A stretch of DNA of 32,832 nucleotides from Lachnospiraceae bacterium (GTDB taxonomy: Bacteria > Bacillota > Clostridia > Lachnospirales > Lachnospiraceae): NCBI GenBank assembly GCA_017538995.1, contig JAFYHV010000032.1, positions 1 to 32,832 on the forward strand. Reading direction: 5' to 3'. The notes beneath the pieces were generated by a model. The model saw only the letters and a list, made by a program, of their open reading frames with translations, did no database searches and was not told where the DNA came from. Made by a program: the position numbers and the translations under genes. Shown here piece by piece: positions 22,315 through 29,508 of the stretch (the first letter of the stretch is position 1; the number at the start of each line of letters is the position of its first letter).

Positions 22315-23451
22315 TTACTCGTAAAGAAAATCTCTTAACCTCGGATGTACTTCTCCGTACGCCATACCGCAGTTTCTCACATGCATGATAAAAATTAGCG
22401 ATAGTTTGTTTTCGGTATCCATTATAATGCAGCTTCCTGCAGCGCCGTCCCATCCGAATACTCCCTTGGGTGCTTTGGCTTTGGCTGCTCTCGGTTTCAT
22501 AAGTACCTGCATTCCGACACCGTATCCGTAACCTTTTCTTCCCATTGTTTCTTCTATGTCCTTTAATCCCTGCGAACATAAAAGATTTGTTTTTATGATA
22601 TCAATTGTTTTTGCTTTTATGATTCTTTTGCCGTCTTTGCTTACGCCGCCGCATGCAATAGTGTCTGCAAATTTAGCATAATCTTCGGTGGTGGAAATGA
22701 GTCCGGCTCCGCCGCTTTCGTACTTTTCGGAAAGCTGGTACTGGCAAACAGGCTCAATCGGATTGATGTTGCCTTTATCGTCACACTGGAACTGAACTGC
22801 CAGATTGTTCAAATAGTTTTCGGGCTTCGCAAACATTGTATCCTTCATTCCGAGACGGTCCCAGATATTTTCTTTTAAGTATTCGCCGAAGGATTTTCCC
22901 GAAACAACTTCGATTATCGCAGCAACAACGTCATGACTTAAGCTGTATAAAAATCTTGTGCCGGGCTCAAACTTAAGAGGCGTTTCAACAAACGAATCAA
23001 CTATTTCCCTCGTACTTGCATTCATGCCCTTTTCGTTTAAAACTCGTAAAATACCCGCACGCCCGAGATCGTAATCAAGTCCCGACTGCATCGAAACCAG
23101 ATGTTTTATCTTTAAAGGCTTGTCGCATTTTACGATATCGATTTTATTGCCTTCTCTTTTCTCGTATAAAAGATTGCCGTACGCGGGAAGATATTTTGCA
23201 ACATCGTCATCAAGCGATACTTTTCCCTGTTCGACCAGCTGCATAAGAGCAACCATTGTCTGTACCTTTGTCATCGAAAACATTAAGTACTGCTGGTTAT
23301 CTTTGATCGGAACATTTTTTGCCTTATCACCGGTTCCGTACATATGTCTGTAAATCATTTCGTGGTCCTTATAAATGATACAGTCAACAGACGGAAAATC
23401 ATCTTTTATTACCAGCGAATCAAGATAATAAGTTAATTTGTCAAAATCCAT
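22315..23451 (-). CDS. Serine beta-lactamase-fold hydrolase (class C/esterase type)
   Basis: The 378-residue protein has the serine beta-lactamase/DD-peptidase fold: S59-M-T-K62 (S-x-x-K motif in MFSMTKVQ), Y169-S in FLYSLSHDV, and a C-terminal FGWDGAAGS segment in the place of the third motif. It lacks a signal peptide, so a cytoplasmic esterase (EstB-like) is more likely than a cell-wall enzyme or antibiotic resistance. An in-frame ATG at 23487 would overlap the DegV gene by 26 bases. The ATG at 23451 has an AAGGA site at ideal spacing and leaves a 10-base gap, so I chose it. Context next to an esterase and a GH10 suggests ester removal from glycans. Confidence 0.88.
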   Translation of the reverse strand: MDFDKLTYYLDSLVIKDDFPSVDCIIYKDHEMIYRHMYGTGDKAKNVPIKDNQQYLMFSMTKVQTMVALMQLVEQGKVSLDDDVAKYLPAYGNLLYEKREGNKIDIVKCDKPLKIKHLVSMQSGLDYDLGRAGILRVLNEKGMNASTREIVDSFVETPLKFEPGTRFLYSLSHDVVAAIIEVVSGKSFGEYLKENIWDRLGMKDTMFAKPENYLNNLAVQFQCDDKGNINPIEPVCQYQLSEKYESGGAGLISTTEDYAKFADTIACGGVSKDGKRIIKAKTIDIIKTNLLCSQGLKDIEETMGRKGYGYGVGMQVLMKPRAAKAKAPKGVFGWDGAAGSCIIMDTENKLSLIFIMHVRNCGMAYGEVHPRLRDFLYE

Positions 23452-23461
23452 TTCCTTGTCC

Positions 23462-24316
23462 TTAAATTCCTTTGGGATAAAATGCAACTGCTATTGCTCC
23501 TGGGCCCGCATATGTACCTACGGTGGCACCCACGCTTATCTTTCTGATATCTGAAATATCTCCTTCGTATAAATCCTTGCTGTCTTCAAGGTATTTCTGC
23601 AGGTACTCGTCGGAAAGGCCCGTGTATCCGGTAACAACAGGCATCATAAAATCGATTCCGCCTATTTCCTTTACCTTTTCGATCAGCATATTGTTTCCTT
23701 TTTTGGAACCTCTTGCTTTTCCTATAACATCAACAATTCCGTTTGTAATCGTGATTACCGGTTTGATGGAAAGAATCTCTCCGACAAATGCAGCGGTTGA
23801 TGAAAGTCTTCCGCCGGCTTTTAAATATTCAAGCGTATCAAATACTGCAAGTACAATTGCTTTTTCACGGACTCTGGTAATTTCGTCCGCAATTTCTTTT
23901 GCACTCTTTCCTTCATCTCGAAGCCTTACCGCATATTCGACGAGCACATAGTATGAAATGCAAAACTGCATTGTATCAACCACATGAACTTTTCCGTCAA
24001 ACTCGCCAGCGGCTATATTGGCGCTCTGTACGCATCCGGAAACACCCGAGGAAATTGTAAGACATACAACTTCGTCTCCCGCCTCGACAGCAGACTGAAA
24101 ACATTCTTCGTAATCTGCCGGAGATATCTGACTGGTTTTTGGAAGTTCATCGGATTCGATTAATTTCTCATAAAATATTCTGTTTGACAAAGTAACTCCG
24201 TCAAGGTATTCATCTTCTCCGAATCTTATCTTTAACGGAAGTATTTTAATCCCCCACTCCTTTGCAGTCTCCTGCGAAACTTCGCTTGCCGAATCGGCAA
24301 CAATCATTACGCCCAT
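23462..24316 (-). CDS. DegV family fatty-acid-binding protein
   Basis: DegV proteins bind a single fatty acid and, as FakB in fatty acid kinase systems, present it for phosphorylation. The 284-residue length is usual. Family signatures include VADSASEVS near the N-terminus, the TSQISPADY segment (about 61-69), the carboxylate-binding LTISSGVSGCVQSA (about 86-99), VDTMQFCISY, and LEYLKAGGRLSSTAAFVGEI, given here in full at 20 residues. No FakA kinase gene is nearby. Its place between carbohydrate-type hydrolases and a tocopherol-cyclase-like gene does not explain its role. The ATG at 24316 is used; another lies three codons later. Confidence 0.93.
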   Translation of the reverse strand: MGVMIVADSASEVSQETAKEWGIKILPLKIRFGEDEYLDGVTLSNRIFYEKLIESDELPKTSQISPADYEECFQSAVEAGDEVVCLTISSGVSGCVQSANIAAGEFDGKVHVVDTMQFCISYYVLVEYAVRLRDEGKSAKEIADEITRVREKAIVLAVFDTLEYLKAGGRLSSTAAFVGEILSIKPVITITNGIVDVIGKARGSKKGNNMLIEKVKEIGGIDFMMPVVTGYTGLSDEYLQKYLEDSKDLYEGDISDIRKISVGATVGTYAGPGAIAVAFYPKGI

Positions 24317-24351
24317 TAATTCATGTCTCTCTTTTGTAGTATTTTTTTCTT

Positions 24352-25197
24352 TTATGACGGATATTCGTATTCAAACGACGCTTTGGTGGTCTTAAACGAG
24401 AATACGGTCTTTCCTTTAATTCTGAATTTGTAATATGCCTTGCAGGATGCGGATTCGTGAATCGTACGAATCATCGAGCCTCCCACGGGTGCATTCAAAG
24501 CCTTGCCCGAGGATTCTATAAGTCCTGCTTCAAATACCATGTTGCCCTGTTTTATACGAACTTTTCCGTCGCGAAGCTCCTGAATATGAGCCCCAAGATA
24601 TGTGGCAAATCTGTATTCTTTTTTATTGTAATAAATTACACCGATTATTCCCGTAAAATGAAGCGGTCCGAAAGGAATGTCCGCAACGGAAAGCATTAAA
24701 GAGCCTCCGCTAAAGCAGGTCTGCGTCCAGAGATAATCCTTTGGGAAAGATCTTCCCGAATCGCCTTCCCAGTATCCTACGGCATTTTCAAATACATAAG
24801 GTTTTCCGTTAATTACCACTTTGCCGTTTACGGAATGACGCATGCTGAAAACATAATGCCTGCACTCCATAAAAGGTATTAACGCAAAAGGTCCCATAAT
24901 GTCATATTTAATCGGAGTTATCTGACCGAAATCAAGCTTGCCTTTAATCCTTGCATCGGGATTATCAATATTTACCCTGATGCCGTTTTTACCGAATCTG
25001 TTTTTGTCAAGGAAAATGTTTTTACAGTCCTTCTTAAAAGCAGTTCCCGGCATATCGATATTCCATGCGCCGTCTTCGGTAATAACCTGCAGGGAACTTG
25101 TTTCGCTCGTTCCGTTTTTATGTCTTGCCGATATAAATGCCACCGTCGAATCCTTCGACTGGCATTTCATATACCATCCGTAAAAATATCCGTTCAT
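24352..25197 (-). CDS. Tocopherol-cyclase-like protein
   Basis: The 281-residue protein resembles the tocopherol cyclase family (PF14249): the phrase GYWEGDSGRSFPKDYLWTQ matches its G-Y-x-E-x-D-x-G-x-x-F-P-x-x-W-x-W-Q hallmark, and an N-terminal YGWYMKCQ and a beta-rich composition agree. In plants and cyanobacteria the family closes the chromanol ring of vitamin E; in anaerobic Firmicutes its members are of unknown function and a real tocopherol pathway is very unlikely. There is no signal peptide or membrane helix. The start at 25197 has a GGGGGAGAGG site. It is followed by DegV 35 bases on. Any lipid-related link with DegV is speculation. Confidence 0.8.
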   Translation of the reverse strand: MNGYFYGWYMKCQSKDSTVAFISARHKNGTSETSSLQVITEDGAWNIDMPGTAFKKDCKNIFLDKNRFGKNGIRVNIDNPDARIKGKLDFGQITPIKYDIMGPFALIPFMECRHYVFSMRHSVNGKVVINGKPYVFENAVGYWEGDSGRSFPKDYLWTQTCFSGGSLMLSVADIPFGPLHFTGIIGVIYYNKKEYRFATYLGAHIQELRDGKVRIKQGNMVFEAGLIESSGKALNAPVGGSMIRTIHESASCKAYYKFRIKGKTVFSFKTTKASFEYEYPS

Positions 25198-25218
25198 TGC
25201 CCTCTCCCCCGAATAAAA

Positions 25219-25476
25219 TTACTTCTTACTCTCCTCGTATGCCTGTCTTACTGCAATTGCAAGCTGATCCGCACATGATGTGTTTTTCATACCGCAGGTA
25301 TTGCCTTTAAGTTTTTCTTCGATATAATCAACGCTCATACCGTCGACAAGTTTTGAAATGGCTTTCAAATTGCCGTTGCATCCTCCCAAAAACTGGATGT
25401 TTGAAACCTTATCTCCTTCAAGGTCAAAACTTATCTGAACGGCACAGACATTCTGTGTTCTGAAATTGTATCTCAT
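25219..25476 (-). CDS. TSCPD domain protein (TIGR03905-like)
   Basis: This small 85-residue protein carries the TSCPD fold found alone in Clostridia and at the C-terminus of some ribonucleotide reductases. The key features are GGCNGNL (about 31-37) and the cysteine motif CGMKNTSCADQLA (about 61-73), which could bind a metal. Its function is not established. It begins 9 bases after pncB with an AAGGAG site, so it is probably co-transcribed. The length matches the stand-alone family. Confidence 0.88.
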   Translation of the reverse strand: MRYNFRTQNVCAVQISFDLEGDKVSNIQFLGGCNGNLKAISKLVDGMSVDYIEEKLKGNTCGMKNTSCADQLAIAVRQAYEESKK

Positions 25477-25485
25477 AAAATCTCC

Positions 25486-26700
25486 TTATCGTAATAAATC
25501 ATCGGGATGATTTAATCTCCACTCTATGCATCTTTTAAGGTAATGGATGTATTCGGGACTTTTGCACATACCTTTTCCTTCAACGTCGGAAATCTTTGCG
25601 ACATCCATTCCGTTGCAGGCTGTTGTCTTCATAATGATGTTAAGCGCAGGTACCTTGGTGTCGTTTGCAATATATGTACCGATACCGAAAGCTACTTTTA
25701 CGCGGCCCTTGAAATATTTGTTGATGGCTGTTGCTCTGTCAAAATCAAGGCTGTCTGAGAAAAGAAGCATCTTGGTCATCGGATCGATGCCTAAATTCTT
25801 ATAATGCTCAATCATCATATCGCCCCACTCGTAAGGATCGCCCGAGTCATGACGGCATCCTGAGAAAAGTGTGGAATAGGTTAACTGGAAGTCCTTAAGG
25901 AAGCACTTTGTGGTAATTGCATCTGTAAGTGCGGTTCCGTTTAACACGCCGTATTCCTTTACCCACGCATCAAGCGCATACCAGTTTGAATATGCGGGAT
26001 TGTGCTTGTGGTTACCCTGACCTACACACATAATCCATTCGTGAGCCATAGTTCCTACAGGTGTAATATTGTATTTCTTTGCAAGGTAAACATTTGATGT
26101 ACCTACAAATGTCGAATTCTTAATATTGCTTTCATGAAGAGTCTTAACAGCAAGTTCCTGTGCTTCTGCGGATAATCTTCTTCTCATACCGAACTCAGAG
26201 AAAGAACTGATCTCATATTCGCCGCTTTCAAGTTTTGCAACTTTGGCTGCAAGTCTTTCCTTAAAGCTTTCGAAAAGCTCGTCGTAATTGTATGCCATTC
26301 TGAAATAAACTTCGTTTACAATGGCAAGTGTCGGGATTTCGTACATGGATGTGTTAAGCCATGTTCCCTTGGTTTCGATTGCAAGTCCGCACTCTGCATC
26401 GGTTGTGATTATAAAATCCTCGTATCTGGGTTTCCAGAGTCTTAAAAAGTCAACGTAGGAACCCTTGATCCATTTGATATTGTGAAGGTATTCAAGTTCG
26501 TCTTCCTTGAATCTTAAATCACAGTAAAGTCTAATCTGGTTTTTGATTTCCTCAACCATTTCGGGTGTGAATTTAACGTCGGTATTACGGCATTTAAAAT
26601 CCCATGTAGTCTTGTAGTCCGAGAACTGATGGTAAATTGCCTGTCCCATCGAAAACTTGTAAGCATCGGTTTCAAGTAAACTTGTGATAATTCTTTCCAT
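25486..26700 (-). CDS. pncB: Nicotinate phosphoribosyltransferase
   Basis: The enzyme couples nicotinate to PRPP with ATP to form nicotinate mononucleotide in NAD salvage, in the cytoplasm. The 404 residues match the E. coli-type PncB: SLLETDAYKFSMGQAIYHQF at the N-terminus, EFGMRRRLS in the centre, GTMAHEWIM with the conserved histidine, SGCRHDSGDP for the phosphate site, and LLFSDSLDF. The start at 26700 has an AGAGAGG site. No pncA or nadD is next to it, so it is separated from other salvage genes. Confidence 0.95.
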   Translation of the reverse strand: MERIITSLLETDAYKFSMGQAIYHQFSDYKTTWDFKCRNTDVKFTPEMVEEIKNQIRLYCDLRFKEDELEYLHNIKWIKGSYVDFLRLWKPRYEDFIITTDAECGLAIETKGTWLNTSMYEIPTLAIVNEVYFRMAYNYDELFESFKERLAAKVAKLESGEYEISSFSEFGMRRRLSAEAQELAVKTLHESNIKNSTFVGTSNVYLAKKYNITPVGTMAHEWIMCVGQGNHKHNPAYSNWYALDAWVKEYGVLNGTALTDAITTKCFLKDFQLTYSTLFSGCRHDSGDPYEWGDMMIEHYKNLGIDPMTKMLLFSDSLDFDRATAINKYFKGRVKVAFGIGTYIANDTKVPALNIIMKTTACNGMDVAKISDVEGKGMCKSPEYIHYLKRCIEWRLNHPDDLLR

Positions 26701-26716
26701 TTCAAACCTCTCTAAA

Positions 26717-28150
26717 TTAAATTACTGCTTCATATTCAATCCGGATTTCCGGTAATTTGTTTAATGTGTAATACCAGTTAATGGCCCAGTCATCTCCCTG
26801 CGTATTATCGTTTTCACCTGTTGCGGGAGGAGCAAAAATCTTAAGAGTTAAATCTTTTCCTGCTGCCTTTTTGCCTTCAAAAAATGCAGGCATAAAATCA
26901 ACGAATGTTGTACCGGGAGCTTTGTAAAACCATCTTCCGTTTAATTCCATCATAAGATTTGCATCTTTAAGCTCATCTTCAAAATATGCTTCGCAGAAAA
27001 CGGGTTCTTTTTCAAACGATAAAGGAATTGCTATGCCTTCGCTGTCTTCGGCGCTTCCCCATCTTAATTTAACTGGAAGGCTTATTTCGCTCTTTTCTTC
27101 CATCTTCGGCATAAAGTATTCGTCGTTGATGATTTCCTTAAAAGTATCCATTAAAGGAAGTTTTATACCTACTTCAGAGTTGTTCGGATCTTCCCACTCA
27201 AGTCCCAAGCGTCCTCTGTCTCTGAACTGATAGAAAGTAAAGCCTTCAAGCCATTTCTCGGGATCCGCTTTTAACATATCGCAGAATTCTTTTAGCATAT
27301 CGCACTGTTCGTAAGGTCCGGTTACATCGCCGTCGGCATTCATTTCGGATAAAACCATCGGTCTCTTTTCACCGGCTACCACCTCAAATCTCTTTGCGGT
27401 ACGCTTGCCCATATCATAAATATTTGCAACGGTTTCCCTGTAATAATTCTTTGTATCTTTCTTGGCGATATCATAGGGCCAGCCCCAGTGAAGAGACATG
27501 TAACGGTCCATTGAGAAGATGTCGCAGGCTTTAATTGCGGGAGTGAATTCCTCTTCTTTTTCAATCTTTACATTGTCGGGTCCGAGACCGTTTAAACAGA
27601 GAATTAATTTTACGTTCTTTGCTTCCTCGTGGAAGATATTGCATACATGAGCAAAGAATAACGCAATATCTTCATAGGATGCTCTCTTCGTAAAAGAAAA
27701 CCAGTCCCCGCCGGCTTCATGGTTTACACGAAGCATTACTCTTCCGAATGTGGAGAGGTCTTTGGCCATTGCCTTTATATGGTCGTCTGAAATATTCGTA
27801 TCCATCGTGACTGTAAGGCATACATCCTGACCATGCTTACGAACGTCTCTCATCCAGTTAAAAGGCTCTTTGTCAAGCTGGCCTACAAGTCCGCCCTTAT
27901 ATGTTTCATAATCGTCGTAAGGATAATCCCACTGGAAGGTGATATCCTTATCCGAAAACGCATCATGCGCACGTTTGGGGAAAGTCTCATCCAAAGGGTA
28001 ATATGAAGTCATTAAGGATATTGCCCTCATCGGACGTCCGAGAACATTTAAAATATAATCCTGACTGACGTATTCGCCTCTCTCGCTGCCGTCACCCAAA
28101 TCGATGGCACATTCTGCTTTGCCGAGATGAATTAATTTAATCTTATCCAT
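26717..28150 (-). CDS. GH26-like clan GH-A glycosidase, cytoplasmic
   Basis: The 477-residue protein resembles GH26 (beta-mannanase/xylanase-type barrel). MLRVNHEAGGDWFSF (139-153) matches the GH26 R-x-x-H-E-x-x-G-x-W-F phrase, with E145 as likely acid/base. PMVLSEMNADG (264-274) places E269 as likely nucleophile. Aromatic residues for substrate binding are common (HWGWPY, 221-226). A C-terminal beta-rich region of about 130 residues follows the barrel. There is no signal peptide, so the substrate would be an imported oligosaccharide, unlike most GH26 enzymes. It may belong to a neighbouring GH family or be uncharacterised. It is 16 bases upstream of pncB, within the packed run. Confidence 0.72.
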   Translation of the reverse strand: MDKIKLIHLGKAECAIDLGDGSERGEYVSQDYILNVLGRPMRAISLMTSYYPLDETFPKRAHDAFSDKDITFQWDYPYDDYETYKGGLVGQLDKEPFNWMRDVRKHGQDVCLTVTMDTNISDDHIKAMAKDLSTFGRVMLRVNHEAGGDWFSFTKRASYEDIALFFAHVCNIFHEEAKNVKLILCLNGLGPDNVKIEKEEEFTPAIKACDIFSMDRYMSLHWGWPYDIAKKDTKNYYRETVANIYDMGKRTAKRFEVVAGEKRPMVLSEMNADGDVTGPYEQCDMLKEFCDMLKADPEKWLEGFTFYQFRDRGRLGLEWEDPNNSEVGIKLPLMDTFKEIINDEYFMPKMEEKSEISLPVKLRWGSAEDSEGIAIPLSFEKEPVFCEAYFEDELKDANLMMELNGRWFYKAPGTTFVDFMPAFFEGKKAAGKDLTLKIFAPPATGENDNTQGDDWAINWYYTLNKLPEIRIEYEAVI

Positions 28151-28168
28151 ATTATCTCCATGATTCTT

Positions 28169-29479
28169 TTATGAGCAAATCAGTTCCATTAAGAGTCTTA
28201 CGACTCCGAAATACTCTCTTAACATATAGTGTATTCCTACGGGAAAGAGAGTTTTCGCGGGAACCGAATGTGCATTGGTATAGCCCTCATGCTTTGCAAT
28301 GATTCCTGCTCTGTATTCGTGGAAACTGTTCGTAATTATTCCGACATTTGCATCGGAATCTTTAATTATATCCATCGAAAATCTTAAGTTTTCGATTGTG
28401 CTCGTGGATTTATCCTCTAGCAGTATTCTGTCTTCGGATATTCCCATTTTTACGAGCTCTCTTTTAATGCATTCGGCCTCGCTGATGGATTCATTAAATC
28501 CCTGTCCGCCCGAAGCAATAAGTATGGTGTCCGGATTTTCGGACATGTAGATATAGCCTTCTTCAATTCTTTTAACAAGCGGAATGCTCGGAGTGGTTCC
28601 GTTTACGCCCGCGCCAAGTACTATTACATACTCAAGATTCTCCGAAGGATGAGCATTCATTGCCGCGAATACATTGCATTCGATGAATATAAAAGAAATA
28701 AGGGCTATGCCGTAAAGCGTGTAATAAATAATTCTTACGGGCATCGGAATTTTATGCTTTGAAACTCCGTCTATATCTCTTTTAAGCATCATAAATCTTA
28801 TAAACGCACAGACGCCGATAAGAATCCAAATCCATATCCATGAAAGAAAAATTCCCGCGTAGCATACAAGCGTAATAAAATATAAAATGCACCAGACTAT
28901 CAGAATGAGATATAACTCGCAGATTACCTTTTTAAAATTCTGCTTTCCGAATCCGTAATATCTGCTCGTCCTGTTTTTATATTCCTCATATTCTTCGCCG
29001 TATATCTTTTTAAATTCCTTTTCTTCCTTAAGTATCCTAACATGAAAGAAAACTACGGCCAAAAGCGTAAGTACTATTACGAATACATTGCAGTACATCA
29101 AAGCCATACCGATGAAAAGCAGATCAAACGCAAGAAATGCAGGATTTCTGCTGTAGGAATAAATTCCCTTGGTAGCAGGCTTCCCTCTTTTAGAGTTTCT
29201 TAAACCCGTAAAAGACGAAAATATCAGAAATACCGAAACAATTCCAAGATATACTCCGATTACTTTTCCCATAATAGGAAGGTAGGAACGTCCTAAAATA
29301 ATGCTTATCGCTTCCGCAAAAGAAACAATGACTATTACTGCCTTTAATATGATGTCGCGGATTTTATCCGTATTGTGTTTATTGTTAAAAATCCCTTTTT
29401 TTCTGAGGATAATTATTTTTGCGAAAAATATGATGTAAAAAGAAAGCATGCAAAACGCTGCAAGCGATCTGTAAATCAT
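28169..29479 (-). CDS. ICMT-like methyltransferase fused to DUF218 (YdcF/SanA-like)
   Basis: Two families are joined in 436 residues. The N-terminal half (about 1-175) has several membrane helices and the isoprenylcysteine/phospholipid methyltransferase motif: KGIYSYSRNPAFLA (104-117), then ILKEEKEFKKIYGEEYEEYK (149-168), which bind S-adenosylmethionine in that family. After three or four more helices, the C-terminal domain (about 281-436) is DUF218: VIVLGAGVNGTTPS, LIASGGQG, EAECIKRELVKMGI, and TNSFHEYRA. DUF218 proteins act in cell-envelope processes, often poorly defined. Topology suggests the DUF218 domain follows the last helix on the outer face, but this is uncertain. The two halves normally occur separately. 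Confidence 0.85.
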   Translation of the reverse strand: MIYRSLAAFCMLSFYIIFFAKIIILRKKGIFNNKHNTDKIRDIILKAVIVIVSFAEAISIILGRSYLPIMGKVIGVYLGIVSVFLIFSSFTGLRNSKRGKPATKGIYSYSRNPAFLAFDLLFIGMALMYCNVFVIVLTLLAVVFFHVRILKEEKEFKKIYGEEYEEYKNRTSRYYGFGKQNFKKVICELYLILIVWCILYFITLVCYAGIFLSWIWIWILIGVCAFIRFMMLKRDIDGVSKHKIPMPVRIIYYTLYGIALISFIFIECNVFAAMNAHPSENLEYVIVLGAGVNGTTPSIPLVKRIEEGYIYMSENPDTILIASGGQGFNESISEAECIKRELVKMGISEDRILLEDKSTSTIENLRFSMDIIKDSDANVGIITNSFHEYRAGIIAKHEGYTNAHSVPAKTLFPVGIHYMLREYFGVVRLLMELICS

Positions 29480-29482
29480 CAG

Positions 29483-29503
29483 GCATCACTCCTTATTTGA
29501 TGC
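29483..29503 (-). promoter_or_regulatory. Ribosome binding site in a small hairpin loop
   Basis: On the minus strand GCATCA and TGATGC (outer arms of 29483-29503) can pair and place AATAAGGAG, the ribosome binding site of the fusion gene, in a 9-base loop. The ATG follows at 29477-29479. Six pairs is weak, so an effect on translation is only possible. Confidence 0.3.
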
Positions 29504-29508
29504 GAAAA

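Noticed and set aside
23452-23487. Upstream ATG for the beta-lactamase-fold gene
   Set aside because: It would overlap the DegV gene by 26 bases; the ATG at 23451 has a better ribosome binding site and the family fold begins after it.
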